Source: Corallococcus interemptor (GTDB lineage Bacteria; Myxococcota; Myxococcia; Myxococcales; Myxococcaceae). Taken from it: a stretch of DNA of 64,000 nucleotides. The notes beneath the pieces are model-generated. The model did no database searches. It was given only the letters and a program-made list of their open reading frames with translations, and was not told the DNA's origin. The position numbers and the translations under genes are program-made. The stretch is from NCBI RefSeq assembly GCF_003668875.1, contig NZ_RAWM01000002.1, positions 1 through 64,000 on the forward strand. The letters run 5' to 3'. Numbering within the stretch: position 1 is the first letter of the stretch; every line of letters starts with the position of its first letter. Of this stretch, positions 48,890 through 61,254 are shown piece after piece.

Positions 48890-51351
48890 CACCGCTCAAG
48901 CTGGGCCTGACCTTCACTCCCGGCAATGGGCACCGGCGCGGGATCCGCGCGCGGCAGGAAGGAGACCAGCCGGACGTCCTCGCCGTCGCTCTCCAGGGTG
49001 ATGGCTCCCTCCTGGTCGGTGCGCCAGCACTCGGTGCCCAGGGCGCGGTAGCGCGCCTCCACCTCCGGATGCGGGAAGCCGAAGCGGTTGCGGCGGCCCA
49101 CGCAGAACACCGCGTGACGTGGCCGGGTGCGCTCCAGGAGCGGCGCGGTGGACGACGTGCGCGAGCCATGGTGCGGCACCTTCAGCACCGTCACGGGCCC
49201 CAGCGCCTCCTCGAGCGCGGCCTCGCCCTCCGCCTCGACGTCGCCCGCCAGCAGCACGGTGACGGTGCCATGGCGCACGCGAAGCACCACGCTCTTGTCG
49301 TTGGCGCCCTCCATCAGCTCGCGGTCCACGGGAGGCCCCAGGACCTCCAGCGTCGCCTCGCCCAGCGTGAACGAGGGATGGCCCACCTGCACCTCCTCCA
49401 CCGTCGCGCCCTTCGCGGCGGAGATGATGCGCCGGGACAGCGGACCGTCCGCGCTCCCCGCGGACAGCCACAGGCGTTCGGTGGGCACCCGGGCCAGGGT
49501 GGATATGAGCCCGAGTGCATGATCCGGATGCGGATGCGAGAGCACCGCGAGGTCCAACCGCGACACTCCCTCCGACTTGAGGAACGGCAGGACGAACCGC
49601 TCCCCGGTGTCCGCGCCCTCCGGAACGCCGCCCGCGTCCACCAGCGCATGGTGTCCCTGGGAGCGCAGCACCACCGCGTCCCCCTGGCCCACGGAGAGGA
49701 AGGTGATCCGCAGCGCGGGCTCCGGGGTGAGCACGGGCAGCAGCACGGCGCCCATCACCGCCCCCGGGACGAGCACGCCCAGCCAGCGCCACCGTCCCGA
49801 GCCCAGCGCCCAGGCCCCCAACCCCACCGCGTAGGCCCCGCCAAGCCACGCGCCGAGGCCTGGAACCTCCACCGCCGCGAAAGGCACGGCCGCGAAGCCC
49901 CGCGTCAGCATGAGGAGCAGCTCCGACGCCCACGCACCCGCCCAGAGCACCGGCGTCGCCACGACAGGAGCGACGACGAAGAGGGCCGCGCCGCCCGCCG
50001 CGAGCCCCGTGAGCACGCCACAGAGGGGCAGGGCGACGATGTTGGACACGAGCCCCGCCAGGCTCACCCGGCCGAACGCCGCCGCCACCACGGGCAGCCC
50101 CACGAGCGTCGCCGCGCCGCTCGCGCACAACGTCTGCGCCACGGTCTCCCGGGCCTGCGCGGCCCACCGCTTCAGCCGCCGGGGCTCGGAAGGATCCGGC
50201 GGTGCCAGGGGCAGGGCCTCGCGAAGCGCGGGCGACAGCAGCACCAGGCCCAGCACCGCGAGGAATGACAACCGGAGCGACAGGTCCACGACGCTGGAAG
50301 GCGTCCACGCCACCAGCACCAGCGCCGCGAGCGACAGGCCATTGAGCCCGTCCGCGCGCCGCCACAACGACAGCCCCAGCAGCACCGCAGTGGCCATCAC
50401 CGCCGAGCGCACCGCGGGCGCCTGGTTGCCCGTGAAGAGCACGTAGGCCCAGACAAAGGGCACCGCCGCCGGAGCCGCCCATCGCCGAGCCTCCAGCGTC
50501 CGCCAACGCCCGCCCATCCGCACCAGCACCCGCCGCAGCAGCGCGAGCGTCATCAGCGCGAGCGCCGCCACGTGCAGCCCGCTGACGCTGAGCACATGCG
50601 CGAGCCCCGCCCGTGAGAACGCGTCTTCCCATGCGGCGTCCAGGTCCGCCCGCTGACCGGCGGCCAGCGTGAGGAACAGCGCCGCCGCGTCCGGAGAAGG
50701 CGCGACCTCCTGTACCGCGACCGTCAGCCGTCCCCGCACGTCCTCCAGCGCCAGCCGCCACGAAGGGGGAGGGGAGAGCGCCAGCACCCGGCCCGGGACG
50801 AAGCCGCCCGTGAAGGCCACGCCCTGCCGCCGCCGCGCCGAGGCGAAGTCCCGCTCGCCCGGGTTCGAAGGAGGCGCATCCGGCACGAGCCGCGCCTCCA
50901 CCCGCACGCGCTGCCCGGGGTGCAATTCCAGACCTTCACCCCGCCCCGAAAGGCTGACACGGAAGCGGGCATCCACCGGAGGCTCTGTCTTCAGCCCCGC
51001 GCGGGCCACCGCGAGCCGCAGGCGCGTGGCGCCATCGAAGCGGTCCACGCGCTCCAGCTCGCCCTCAAGGACCGCGCTGCCGCCGTCTCGCAATGAGGGA
51101 GGGAGGTCGACCCGGGCCTCCAGAGAGGAGAGCCCCGCGCCCGTGAGGGCCAGCGCGCCGAGCACCGCGAGGTGCGCACCAGGCAGGGGGCCGAGCGCCA
51201 TGCCCAGCCCTCCCAGGCAAAGCGCGCAGAGGAGAAATACCCCGCCGAAGCTCTCTGTTCCGGTTGGCCAAAGGGCGCCGAGCAAGAGGCTCAGCGCTGG
51301 AAAGAACAACGGACGCGTACCCAGGTCGCGCCACACAAAACGAACCAACAC
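48889..51351 (-). CDS. comEC: ComEC/Rec2-type DNA uptake channel
   Basis: ComEC transports single-stranded DNA across the inner membrane during natural transformation. The 820-residue protein has the full domain set: N-terminal membrane spans and OB-like DUF4131 region (about 30-200), the Competence domain with HVLSVSGLHVAALA and about ten spans (about 230-540), and a metallo-beta-lactamase-like domain with FLSVGQGDAVV, DAGG, HPHPDHALG (about 604), GDVEAEGE and PHHGS. The MBL metal motif looks intact, so it may be a nuclease for the non-transforming strand. GTG 51351 is used, with GGTGGGGGTGG upstream. The known Myxococcus-type competence context is fitting. Confidence 0.93.
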   Translation of the reverse strand: MLVRFVWRDLGTRPLFFPALSLLLGALWPTGTESFGGVFLLCALCLGGLGMALGPLPGAHLAVLGALALTGAGLSSLEARVDLPPSLRDGGSAVLEGELERVDRFDGATRLRLAVARAGLKTEPPVDARFRVSLSGRGEGLELHPGQRVRVEARLVPDAPPSNPGERDFASARRRQGVAFTGGFVPGRVLALSPPPSWRLALEDVRGRLTVAVQEVAPSPDAAALFLTLAAGQRADLDAAWEDAFSRAGLAHVLSVSGLHVAALALMTLALLRRVLVRMGGRWRTLEARRWAAPAAVPFVWAYVLFTGNQAPAVRSAVMATAVLLGLSLWRRADGLNGLSLAALVLVAWTPSSVVDLSLRLSFLAVLGLVLLSPALREALPLAPPDPSEPRRLKRWAAQARETVAQTLCASGAATLVGLPVVAAAFGRVSLAGLVSNIVALPLCGVLTGLAAGGAALFVVAPVVATPVLWAGAWASELLLMLTRGFAAVPFAAVEVPGLGAWLGGAYAVGLGAWALGSGRWRWLGVLVPGAVMGAVLLPVLTPEPALRITFLSVGQGDAVVLRSQGHHALVDAGGVPEGADTGERFVLPFLKSEGVSRLDLAVLSHPHPDHALGLISTLARVPTERLWLSAGSADGPLSRRIISAAKGATVEEVQVGHPSFTLGEATLEVLGPPVDRELMEGANDKSVVLRVRHGTVTVLLAGDVEAEGEAALEEALGPVTVLKVPHHGSRTSSTAPLLERTRPRHAVFCVGRRNRFGFPHPEVEARYRALGTECWRTDQEGAITLESDGEDVRLVSFLPRADPAPVPIAGSEGQAQLER

Positions 51352-51462
51352 CCACCCCCACCCACCGCCCTGTCCGTCCTGCGGCGCTCACACACCGAGC
51401 GACACCGCACACAAAACCGGACACCGTAGTGCGGCTGTCATCAGGTGGTCAAGGCGATTTCG

Positions 51463-51491
51463 TTGTCCTTGGATGTGGTTTGTGGTAGTAG
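51463..51491 (+). promoter_or_regulatory. Possible cdnL promoter
   Basis: TTGTCC (51463-51468) and TAGTAG (51486-51491) are 17 bases apart, about 50 bases before the cdnL start. Match to the housekeeping consensus is partial; other T-rich hexamers in this stretch could serve. Confidence 0.35.
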
Positions 51492-51539
51492 TGGCTGGCG
51501 TGAAGGCCGGGGTCGAAGCTTTCTCCAAGGAGGCAGTTA

Positions 51540-52034
51540 GTGCAGACCAGCTTCAAGACTGGTGACAAGGCGGTTTATCCGGGCCAGGGCGTCGGTGAGG
51601 TGATGGGCATCGAGCACACCGAGGTCGCCGGGCAGCGCCAGTCGTTCTACGTCCTGCGCATCCTGGAGAACGGGATGCGGATCATGATCCCGATCAACAA
51701 GGTCGGTTCGGTCGGCCTCCGGGAGATCATCAGCGAGGAGGACGTCAAGCAGGTCTATTCCATCCTCCGCGAGAAGGACATCTCGGTCGATTCCACCACG
51801 TGGAACCGCCGGTACCGCGAGTACATGGAGAAGATCAAGACGGGCTCCGTCTTCGAAATCGCGGAAGTGCTCCGCGACCTGTACCTGCTCAAGGGCGACA
51901 AGGACCTGTCCTTTGGTGAGCGCAAGATGCTGGACACGGCGCGCTCGCTGCTGATCAAGGAGCTGTCGCTGGCCAAGGACTGCTCCGAGGAAGAGGTCGA
52001 GTCCGACCTGAAGAAGATCTTCAACCTCGCCTGA
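51540..52034 (+). CDS. cdnL: CdnL (CarD N-terminal-like) RNA polymerase regulator
   Basis: CdnL binds the RNA polymerase beta subunit and stabilises open promoter complexes; in Myxococcus it is essential and needed at rRNA promoters. The 164-residue protein has the beta-binding Tudor-like domain (about 1-68: FKTGDKAVYPGQGVGEVMGI, MRIMIPINKVGSVGLR) and the helical C-terminal domain (WNRRYREYMEKIKTG, LRDLYLLKGDKDLSFGERK, ending FNLA). Length and wording match the Myxococcus xanthus protein. It lacks the HMGA-like tail of CarD. The start is GTG 51540 with AAGGAGG at 51527-51533. Single gene, divergent from comEC. Confidence 0.97.
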   Translation: MQTSFKTGDKAVYPGQGVGEVMGIEHTEVAGQRQSFYVLRILENGMRIMIPINKVGSVGLREIISEEDVKQVYSILREKDISVDSTTWNRRYREYMEKIKTGSVFEIAEVLRDLYLLKGDKDLSFGERKMLDTARSLLIKELSLAKDCSEEEVESDLKKIFNLA

Positions 52035-52146
52035 GCCCCCTGTGAGACGCGAAGGCCTCCAAGGTCCTCGCGTTCGCACCCCGCGCCCCGGGTTCCCTCG
52101 ATGGAATCTGGGGCGTCGTGTTTCTGGAGTCCGGGCACCAGGGGAA

Positions 52147-53592
52147 TCAGCGCGCCTGCGCTTCGAGCGCCGCCAGCTGTGAGCGGGCCTCGGCGTTGTC
52201 CGCGTCGTACTGGAGGGCCGCCGTAAAGGCCGCGCGGGCGTCCGCGAAGCGCTGGGCGTGGACGGCGTCCTGTCCCGTGCGCACGTAGAGCCCGGCGAGC
52301 TGGCGTCGCAGGCTGGTGCCCTGGCGGCTCCAGCCCTGGGAAATCTCCTGGTCCGCCCGCACGGCCGCACCCAGCGCATCCAGCGCCCGGGGGCGGTCCT
52401 TCTCGGCCAGGGCGCTCCGGGCGGCGGACTCGGCGGTCTGGAAGCGGGTGAGCTGCTGGACCAGGAGCGGGAGGTTCGCGCGCCTGGCCTGCGCCAGCGC
52501 ACCCGAGACGTCACCCGCCTCGTAGCGAGCGAGGATGTCCGCGCGCTGCCCCTCACCCGGAGTCGCCGACTGCACGGCCTTCCGTCCGGACGCAGCGACA
52601 ACCTCTACCGCGCTCGGAGCCGCGTCCTTCGCCGTTGCCCCCGCGGCGGGGTGCATGCCGCGAGCGATGTCCGAAGCGCTGAGGACCTTCGCCGCTTCGG
52701 TGCTCCCGCTCTTGGCGGCCGGCGCAGCCGGGTGCATCCCGCGAGCGACCTCCGAAGCGCTGAGCGCGGGCTCACCCGCACTGGGGGCCGGTTCCGCACG
52801 CGCGGCCTTCTCCGCCTCAGCCACATCAGCGCCGGTGGCCTCCTGCGAGGGAGCCGCCGGAGTCCGCGCGGAAGACCGGTCCGCCATCCGCATGGCCATC
52901 ACGCTGATCAGCGCCGCGACCGCGGAGCCCACCACCGCCGCGCCCACCGCCACTGCGACCCCGTTCAGCGGCCGCTTCACCGAGCGAGACCGCAGCGGCT
53001 CCAACGCCGTCCGGCTCACCGCCGGCCCGGCGCCCGAACCCCGCAGCCGCAGCGTCGCGTTGCCCAGGCTCAGCTCGTCCCCGGGCTTGATCTCCACCTC
53101 GCCCTTGATGCGCAGCCGGTTGACGAACGTGCCGTTCTGGCTGCCCAGGTCGCGCACCATGAAGACGTTGCCCCGCCGGGTCAGCTGCGCATGGCGCCGG
53201 CTGATGGACGCGTGCTGGAGCCGCAGGTCCGACGTGGAAGACCGCCCCAGCGTGATGGAGCCCTGGCGCAAGGGCACGAGCTGCCCGGCCCCCGGCCCGC
53301 GCTCCACGTACACGAACGCGGGCGTCAGGCCCGGATCCGAGTACTCCTTCGCCCAGTCATACCGGGGCGTCAGCTCCTTGTCGGACCGGCTGCGCTCACC
53401 CGGCCCCCGCCGCTTCGCCTTCCGGGGACCCGCCGGATACTGGGGCACGCGCTGCGGGCGCGGATCATCCGCCTGCAGGGGCGCCACCTCGTCGTCGTCG
53501 AACGGGAGCTCCTCCGACGGGTCATCCGACGACGCCTGCTGCCCTGGAGGGCGGGGAGGGCGCGGCGGACGCTTCGGATTCGGCGGAGCCAT
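52147..53592 (-). CDS. FHA - membrane span - TPR-like protein
   Basis: The 481-residue protein begins with a proline/basic low-complexity part (NPKRPPRPPRPP), then an FHA domain at about 90-180 (ITLGRSSTSDLRL, ISRRHAQL, LGSQNGTFVNRL, IKPGDELSLG), all key phosphothreonine contacts present. A membrane span (about 210-235, VAVAVGAAVVGSAVAALISV) follows; then an Ala/Glu/Ser linker with a repeated S-A-S-(E/D)-(V/I)-ARGMHPA motif, and a helical TPR-like end (FADARAAFTAALQYDADNAEAR). The FHA is thus cytoplasmic and the repeats periplasmic. ATG 53592 with GGGAG is used. Possible target of a Ser/Thr kinase. Confidence 0.82.
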   Translation of the reverse strand: MAPPNPKRPPRPPRPPGQQASSDDPSEELPFDDDEVAPLQADDPRPQRVPQYPAGPRKAKRRGPGERSRSDKELTPRYDWAKEYSDPGLTPAFVYVERGPGAGQLVPLRQGSITLGRSSTSDLRLQHASISRRHAQLTRRGNVFMVRDLGSQNGTFVNRLRIKGEVEIKPGDELSLGNATLRLRGSGAGPAVSRTALEPLRSRSVKRPLNGVAVAVGAAVVGSAVAALISVMAMRMADRSSARTPAAPSQEATGADVAEAEKAARAEPAPSAGEPALSASEVARGMHPAAPAAKSGSTEAAKVLSASDIARGMHPAAGATAKDAAPSAVEVVAASGRKAVQSATPGEGQRADILARYEAGDVSGALAQARRANLPLLVQQLTRFQTAESAARSALAEKDRPRALDALGAAVRADQEISQGWSRQGTSLRRQLAGLYVRTGQDAVHAQRFADARAAFTAALQYDADNAEARSQLAALEAQAR

Positions 53593-53720
53593 GCGGCGAT
53601 TCTCCCTATCCGACGCTTCCAACGCCAAGTGCTGGCCTGTGTGGGACCCGGGATCCTAGAGTGTGTATCGCGTTGCGCAAGTGCCGCGCCCGCCCTGCTC
53701 CCAAAGGAGGACCTTCCACC

Positions 53721-55190
<1,470 letters not shown>

Positions 55191-55228
55191 AAACCCGCTG
55201 GGGGGCGCCCGTGCGCCCATGCTACGCA

Positions 55229-56914
55229 ATGAGGCCCATGAGGCTCCTCCCAGCGCTGTTCGTCTCGCTGTGTTCGGCGTCCGCGTTCGCCGCGGCCACG
55301 CCCACCGTCACGCCGCAGGAGAAGACGGCCGAACAGGCCATCACCGCGGACCTCCTGCGCGCGCACGTGCGCTTCCTCGCGAGCGACCTGCTGGAGGGCC
55401 GGGGCCCCGGCACGCGCGGTGACGCGCTGGCGCAGGAGTACATCGCCACGCAGTTCGAGGGCCTGGGCCTCAAGCCCGGCGCGGAGGACGGCGGGTACCT
55501 CCAGCGCTTCGACCTGATGGGCATCCACAGCCGGCCGGGCTCCATGACCTTCCAGGCGAAGGCGGGCCGCGTGGAGCTCCAGCCGCGCGAGGACTTCATC
55601 GCCGTGTCCGGCGTGCAGGCCCCGGCGGCGAAGCTGGAAGCCTCCGAGCTCGTCTTCGTGGGCTACGGCATCGTCGCGCCGGAGTACCAGTGGGATGACT
55701 TCAAGGGCGTGGACCTGAAGGGCAAGACGCTGGTCATCCTCAACAATGATCCGGAGGACGACCCGCGCCTCTTCGCCGGCAAGACGCGCCTCTGGTACGG
55801 CCGCTGGGACTACAAATACGAGCAGGCGGCGAAGACGGGCGCGGCGGGCGCCATCATCATCCACACCACGCCCAGCGCGGGCTACCCGTGGCAGGTGGTG
55901 CGCACGTCGTGGACGGGCGAGCAGTTCGAGCTGCCCGCCGCAGACGCGCCCCGCCTCCAGGTGAAGGCGTGGACGACCGAGGACGCCACGAAGCAGCTGC
56001 TGAAGCTGGCGGGGCAGGACCTGGACACGCTGCGCGCCGCCGCCCAGAAGCGCGACTTCCGCCCCGTACCGCTGGGCGTGACGGTGTCCCTGAACCTCAC
56101 CAACGAGGTGCGCCGCCGGCCCACGGCGAACGTGCTGGGCCTGCTCCCCGGCAGCGACCCCACGCTGTCGAAGCAGGTGGTGCTCTACAGCGCGCACCAT
56201 GATCACCTGGGCAAGAAGGACGACGGCAAGCCCGGCGAGGACGTCATCTACAACGGCGCGCTGGACAACGCGGCCGGCGTGGCCGCGATGCTGTCCGTGG
56301 CCCGGGCCTTCACCGCGCTGCCCACGCCCCCGCGCCGCTCCATCCTCTTCGCCGCCGTGGCCGCGGAGGAGTACGGCCTGCTGGGCTCCTCGTACCTGGC
56401 CAGCCATCCGCCAGTGCCCCCGGGCCGCATCGCCGCGAACATCAACGTGGACGGCGGCAACGTGCTGGGCCGCACGCGGGACATCACCGTCATCGGCCTG
56501 GGCAAGTCCTCGCTGGACGGCTTCGTCACCGCGATGGCGAAGACGCAGGGGCGCACGGTGAAGGCGGATCAGCTGTCCGACCGTGGGTTCTTCTACCGCT
56601 CGGATCAGTTCAACTTCGCGCGCCAGGGCATCCCGGCCGCCTACTTCGGCAGCGGCATGGACTTCATCGGCCGGCCGGAAGGGTGGGGCAAGGCGCAGCG
56701 CGGCCAGTGGGAGGCGAAGCACTACCACCAGCCCTCCGACGAGGTCCGCCCGGAGTGGGATTTGTCCGGCGCCGTGGAGGACACCCGGCTCTTCTTCCTC
56801 GTGGGCGCCCAGGTGGCGAAGGCGCAGCAGATGCCCGCGTGGAACAAGGGCGACGAGTTCGAGGCCGCCCGCCTGAAGTCCCTGGAGGCACTGAAGGCCC
56901 CGCCCGCGAAGTAG
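55229..56914 (+). CDS. Secreted M28-family metallopeptidase with PA domain
   Basis: The 561-residue protein has a signal peptide ([16 protein letters not shown]) and the M28 aminopeptidase zinc ligands: His in SAHHDHLG (about 325), Asp in [12 protein letters not shown], Glu-Glu in AAEEYGLLG, Asp in NVDGGN and His in YHQPSDE. A protease-associated (PA) insertion lies at about 125-210 ([23 protein letters not shown]). It cleaves amino acids from peptide ends in the periplasm or outside, fitting the peptide transporters of the window. ATG 55229 and ATG 55238 are both possible; GAGG lies between them. 38 bases after cysS. Confidence 0.92.
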   Translation: MRPMRLLPALFVSLCSASAFAAATPTVTPQEKTAEQAITADLLRAHVRFLASDLLEGRGPGTRGDALAQEYIATQFEGLGLKPGAEDGGYLQRFDLMGIHSRPGSMTFQAKAGRVELQPREDFIAVSGVQAPAAKLEASELVFVGYGIVAPEYQWDDFKGVDLKGKTLVILNNDPEDDPRLFAGKTRLWYGRWDYKYEQAAKTGAAGAIIIHTTPSAGYPWQVVRTSWTGEQFELPAADAPRLQVKAWTTEDATKQLLKLAGQDLDTLRAAAQKRDFRPVPLGVTVSLNLTNEVRRRPTANVLGLLPGSDPTLSKQVVLYSAHHDHLGKKDDGKPGEDVIYNGALDNAAGVAAMLSVARAFTALPTPPRRSILFAAVAAEEYGLLGSSYLASHPPVPPGRIAANINVDGGNVLGRTRDITVIGLGKSSLDGFVTAMAKTQGRTVKADQLSDRGFFYRSDQFNFARQGIPAAYFGSGMDFIGRPEGWGKAQRGQWEAKHYHQPSDEVRPEWDLSGAVEDTRLFFLVGAQVAKAQQMPAWNKGDEFEAARLKSLEALKAPPAK

Positions 56915-56941
56915 GCGGGCGCCCCGTCCTTTGCCGGACGG
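56901..56941 (+). terminator. Two adjacent hairpins after the M28 peptidase gene
   Basis: CGCCCGC (56901-56907) pairs with GCGGGCG (56915-56921) across the stop codon, and CCGTCC (56924-56929) with GGACGG (56936-56941). Neither is followed by a T-run, so they suggest reduced readthrough into uvrB rather than firm termination. Confidence 0.35.
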
Positions 56942-56975
56942 ACGTGCACGAAGGTTCAGTACACAGGCAGCGGGG

Positions 56976-59162
56976 ATGTTAGATCTGTCCTCCATGCCGG
57001 ACTTCGAACTCGTCAGTGAGCACAAGCCGCAGGGCGACCAGCCAAGGGCCATCGGGGAGTTGACCGAGGGCCTGCTCCGCGGCGACCGCTACCAGACCCT
57101 CCTGGGCGTCACCGGTTCGGGCAAGACGTTCACGATGGCGAACCTCATCGCCAACGTGAAGCGGCCCGCGCTGGTCATCGCGCACAACAAGACGCTGGCG
57201 GCGCAGCTGTACGGCGAGTTCAAGGCGCTCTTCCCGAACAACGCCGTCGAGTACTTCGTCTCGTACTACGACTACTACCAGCCCGAGGCCTACGTCCCGT
57301 CGACGGACACCTTCATCGAGAAGGACTCGTCCATCAACGACAACATCGAGCGGATGCGCCACTCGGCGACGCACAGCCTGCGCACCCGCAACGACGTCAT
57401 CATCGTGGCCAGCGTGTCCTGCATCTACGGCCTGGGCGCGGCGCGCAGCTACGTGGACCTGGCCATCCGCGCCACCGTGGGCGAGGACATGGGCCGCGAC
57501 GGCTTCATGCGCAAGCTGGTGGAGGCCCAGTACGAGCGCAACGACCTGGACTTCCACCGGGGCACCTTCCGCGCCCGCGGCGACACCGTGGAGGTGTTCC
57601 CCGCGTACGAAGAGGAGCGCGCCGTGCGCGTCAGCTTCTTCGGCGATGAGGTGGAGCGCATCACCGAGTTCGACCCGCTGCGAGGCCAGACGCTGGGCCA
57701 GCTGGAGAAGATCGTCATCTTCCCCGCCAGCCACTACGTCGCCGGAGCGGACGCGCGCCAGAACGCCATGCGCACCATCCGCGAGGAGCTGGCCGAACAG
57801 CTCCAGAAGTTCAAGGTGGAGGGCAAGCTGCTGGAGGCGCAGCGGCTGGAGCAGCGCACCATGTTCGACCTGGAGATGATTGAACAGGTCGGCTACTGCA
57901 ACGGCATCGAGAACTACTCGCGCCACTTCACCGGGCGCGCGCCGGGCGAAGCGGCCCCGTGCCTCATCGACTACTTCCCGCGCGACCTGCTGGTCCTCAT
58001 CGACGAGAGCCATCAGACCGTCTCCCAGATTGGCGCCATGTACCGGGGCGACCGCGCCCGCAAGGAGACGCTGGTCAACTTCGGCTTCCGCATGCCCAGC
58101 GCGCTGGACAACCGGCCGCTGAAGTTCAATGAGTTCGAGGAGATGGTCCCCCAGGTCGTCTTCGTCTCCGCGACCCCCGCTGAGTACGAACTGCAGAAGT
58201 CCAAGGGCGTGGTGGTGGAGCAGATCATCCGCCCCACCGGCCTCACCGACCCGGAGGTGGAGACGCGCCCCGCGGGCAACCAGGTGGACGACCTGCTGGA
58301 AGAGGTCCGCGTGCGCGTGTCGCGCAACGAGCGCGTGCTGGTGACGACGCTCACCAAGCGCATGGCGGAGGACCTCACCGAGTACTACAGCGACGTGGGC
58401 GTGAAGGTCCGCTACCTGCACTCGGACATCGACGCCATCCAGCGCATGGCCATCATCCGCGACCTGCGCCGGGGCGAGTTCGACGTGCTGGTGGGCATCA
58501 ACCTCTTGCGTGAGGGCCTGGACATCCCCGAGGTGTCGCTGGTGGCCATCCTGGACGCGGACAAGGAAGGCTTCCTGCGCAGCCACGTGTCGCTCATCCA
58601 GACCATTGGACGCGCGGCGCGCAACGTGAATGGCCGCGTCATCATGTATTCGGACCAGATGACCGCCTCCATGAAGCGCGCCATGGATGAGACCGCGCGA
58701 CGCCGCGAGATCCAGCAGGCGTACAACAAGGAGCACGGCATCACGCCGCGGTCGGTGAAGAGCAACATCACCGACTTCACGGAGAACATCCCGGACTACG
58801 ACGCGGGCGCGGGCGCGCTGCCCATGGCGGCCGAAGGCGAGAACGACCTGCTGGAGCCCAAGGAGATCCAGCGCCTCATCAAGGAGTTCACCGCCGACAT
58901 GCTCAAGGCCGCGGACGACATGCAGTTCGAAAAGGCCGCCGAGTTCCGCGACCGCGTCCAGTTGCTCAAGGACATGGACCTGGGCCTGAAGCCCGCCTCG
59001 CGTTCGCTCCTGCGCGCGCCGGCGAAGCCCGCGGATCAGCCCGGGACGACCCCGAAGAAGGGGAGGGGACGCGGACGTCCGTCCTCGTCCGGTGGCGGTT
59101 CAGCCGGCGGTTCCTCAGGGGCGGCGAAGCCCGCGGCCCGTTCGCGCTCCCGCAAGAACTAG
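56976..59162 (+). CDS. uvrB: Excinuclease ABC subunit B
   Basis: UvrB opens DNA at lesions and carries UvrC. The protein (about 728 residues) has Walker [23 protein letters not shown], the beta-hairpin [12 protein letters not shown], helicase motifs ([46 protein letters not shown]) and the C-terminal UVR motif ([16 protein letters not shown]). After it follows an unusual basic, Gly/Ser/Arg-rich tail of about 50 residues. ATG 56976 has a GGGG before it; ATG 56994 (MPDFELVSE) fits the family start better but has no ribosome site. Next gene uvrC is 13 bases downstream. Confidence 0.97.
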   Translation: MLDLSSMPDFELVSEHKPQGDQPRAIGELTEGLLRGDRYQTLLGVTGSGKTFTMANLIANVKRPALVIAHNKTLAAQLYGEFKALFPNNAVEYFVSYYDYYQPEAYVPSTDTFIEKDSSINDNIERMRHSATHSLRTRNDVIIVASVSCIYGLGAARSYVDLAIRATVGEDMGRDGFMRKLVEAQYERNDLDFHRGTFRARGDTVEVFPAYEEERAVRVSFFGDEVERITEFDPLRGQTLGQLEKIVIFPASHYVAGADARQNAMRTIREELAEQLQKFKVEGKLLEAQRLEQRTMFDLEMIEQVGYCNGIENYSRHFTGRAPGEAAPCLIDYFPRDLLVLIDESHQTVSQIGAMYRGDRARKETLVNFGFRMPSALDNRPLKFNEFEEMVPQVVFVSATPAEYELQKSKGVVVEQIIRPTGLTDPEVETRPAGNQVDDLLEEVRVRVSRNERVLVTTLTKRMAEDLTEYYSDVGVKVRYLHSDIDAIQRMAIIRDLRRGEFDVLVGINLLREGLDIPEVSLVAILDADKEGFLRSHVSLIQTIGRAARNVNGRVIMYSDQMTASMKRAMDETARRREIQQAYNKEHGITPRSVKSNITDFTENIPDYDAGAGALPMAAEGENDLLEPKEIQRLIKEFTADMLKAADDMQFEKAAEFRDRVQLLKDMDLGLKPASRSLLRAPAKPADQPGTTPKKGRGRGRPSSSGGGSAGGSSGAAKPAARSRSRKN

Positions 59163-59175
59163 CGAGGCCTGAGCC

Positions 59176-61116
59176 ATGGACATCCGGCTGCAGGAGAAGC
59201 TGGACGCGCTGCCCACCGAGCCCGGCGTGTACCTGATGAAGGACAAGCGCGGGACCATCATCTACGTGGGCAAGGCCATCAACCTGCGCAGCCGCGTGCG
59301 CAGCTACTTCAACCGCTCCGGAGACACCCGCGTCTTCGTGTCCCTGCTGGACACGATGCTGGGTGACCTGGAGACGGTGCTCGTCCACAACGAGAAGGAA
59401 GCGCTGCTCCTTGAGAACGAGCTGATCAAGAAGCACAAGCCGCGCTTCAACGTCCTGCTCAAGGACGACAAGCAGTTCATCTCCCTGCGCCTGGACCGCA
59501 CCCAGCCGTTCCCCCGGCTGGAGGTGGTGCGCAAGTACGAGAAGGACGGCGCGCGCTACTTCGGCCCGTACTCCAGCGCGGGCGCCATCCGCGAAACGCT
59601 GCGCCTCATCAACCGCTTCTTCCAGCTGCGCACCTGCACGGACCACGTGCTCGCCAACCGCAAGCGGCCGTGCCTGCTGTACCAGATCGGACGGTGCCCG
59701 GCCCCGTGCGTCCATCCGGTGCCGCCCGAGGAGTACCGCAAGAGCGTGGACGAGGTGGCCATGTTCCTGGAGGGCAAGGCGGGGCAGCTCATCGAAGGGC
59801 TGCGCGCGCGGATGAAGCGCGCCTCCATGGAGCTGAAGTTCGAGGAGGCCGCGCGGGTGCGCGACCAGCTGCTTGCCATCGAGCGCAGCCTGGAGCGCCA
59901 GAAGGTCGCCACCACGGACTTCAAGGATCAGGACGTGTTCGCCCTGTATCGCGAGGGGGACCGCATCCTGTTCTACGTGCTGCACGTGCGGCAGGGCCGG
60001 CTCAACGGCGGCCAGGCCTTCCCCTTCGGCAGCCAGGAGTTCCCGGACGACGAGCTGCTCGCCTCGTTCGTGAACCTCTACTACGACCAGGGCGGCTTCG
60101 TTCCGGAAGAGGTCCTGCTGCCCCTGGAGCCCGGCGACGGCACGGAAGGGCTGGAGGCCCTGCTCACGGAGCGCAAGGGCGAGCGCGTGCGCGTCTTCGT
60201 CCCCAAGCGCGGGGAGAAGCACGAGCTGGTGAACATGGCGGTGAAGAACGCGGAGCAGGCGTTCATCGAGCGCAAGCGCACCAAGGACGAGACCGACACC
60301 GTCCTGTCACGGCTCCAGTCCAAGCTGGGCCTGCGCAACTTCCCCCGCCGCATGGAGTGCTACGACATCTCGCACTTCCAGAGCTCCTCCATCGTCGCGT
60401 CCCAGGTGGCCGTGACGGACGGGGAGACGGACAAGTCGCGCTACCGCAAATACAAGATCAAGTCCGTGGAGAAGCAGGACGACTTCGCCAGCATGTACGA
60501 GGTCATCACCCGAAGGCTCAAGCGCGGCCTGGAGGAGAACGACCTGCCGGATCTGCTCGTCATCGACGGCGGCAAGGGCCAGCTCGCCAGCGCGCACGCG
60601 GCCATGAAGGACCTGGGCGTGGAGGGCGTGGACGTGGTGGGCCTGGCCAAGAGCCGCGACCAGGAGGTCTTCGACCGGGACGCGGAGAGCGCCAGGAGCC
60701 CCGAGCGCGTCTTCGTCCTGGGCCGCAAGGACCCCATCGTCCTGCCCCAGAACTCGGCGGAAATGTTCATGCTCACGCGCATGCGGGATGAGGCCCACCG
60801 CTTCGCCATCACCTTCCAGGGCAAGTCCATGCGCAAGAGCTCCCTGCGCTCGGCGCTGGAGGACATTCCGGGCGTGGGGGAGGGCCGGCGGAAGATGTTG
60901 CTGCGCCACTTCGGTTCTCTCAAGCGGGTGGGCGAGGCCAGCATCGAGGAGCTGACCGAGGTCGTTGGCCCGGCGATGGCCGAGCGCGTCCACGCGGGCC
61001 TGCATGGCGACCCCGAGGACGACTCCGAGGACCCCGTGCGCGAGGCGTCCCTGGATGACGCTTCCGAGCCTGTGCACGAAAAAGCGGATGGAGGGTCGCC
61101 ACCCGGTGCGGCATGA
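59176..61116 (+). CDS. uvrC: Excinuclease ABC subunit C
   Basis: UvrC makes both incisions in nucleotide excision repair. The 646-residue protein has the GIY-YIG endonuclease ([27 protein letters not shown]), a cysteine cluster ([20 protein letters not shown]) that matches the family iron-sulfur site, the UVR motif at about 215 ([12 protein letters not shown]), the RNase H-like 5' nuclease ([18 protein letters not shown]) and helix-hairpin-helix motifs near 555 ([16 protein letters not shown]). The acidic end ([15 protein letters not shown]) is extra. It starts at ATG 59176, forming an operon with uvrB. Confidence 0.97.
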   Translation: MDIRLQEKLDALPTEPGVYLMKDKRGTIIYVGKAINLRSRVRSYFNRSGDTRVFVSLLDTMLGDLETVLVHNEKEALLLENELIKKHKPRFNVLLKDDKQFISLRLDRTQPFPRLEVVRKYEKDGARYFGPYSSAGAIRETLRLINRFFQLRTCTDHVLANRKRPCLLYQIGRCPAPCVHPVPPEEYRKSVDEVAMFLEGKAGQLIEGLRARMKRASMELKFEEAARVRDQLLAIERSLERQKVATTDFKDQDVFALYREGDRILFYVLHVRQGRLNGGQAFPFGSQEFPDDELLASFVNLYYDQGGFVPEEVLLPLEPGDGTEGLEALLTERKGERVRVFVPKRGEKHELVNMAVKNAEQAFIERKRTKDETDTVLSRLQSKLGLRNFPRRMECYDISHFQSSSIVASQVAVTDGETDKSRYRKYKIKSVEKQDDFASMYEVITRRLKRGLEENDLPDLLVIDGGKGQLASAHAAMKDLGVEGVDVVGLAKSRDQEVFDRDAESARSPERVFVLGRKDPIVLPQNSAEMFMLTRMRDEAHRFAITFQGKSMRKSSLRSALEDIPGVGEGRRKMLLRHFGSLKRVGEASIEELTEVVGPAMAERVHAGLHGDPEDDSEDPVREASLDDASEPVHEKADGGSPPGAA

Positions 61117-61182
61117 TTAAGTTCCGCTTCGGACGCCGGGGGGACTGGCCGCTGGAACCCGCGACGTTCCTAGGGTTTTTCA

Positions 61183-61211
61183 TTGCGACCATGCTCGGCG
61201 CTGATTTATAG
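61183..61211 (+). promoter_or_regulatory. Predicted promoter of the DUF507 gene
   Basis: TTGCGA (61183-61188) and TTATAG (61206-61211) are separated by 17 bases in an AT-rich island, 43 bases before ATG 61255. Match to the housekeeping consensus is fair and the position is ideal. Confidence 0.45.
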
Positions 61212-61254
61212 CGGTTGAAGATCCGAGCACGTTTGAAGAGGACGAGGGACCGAC

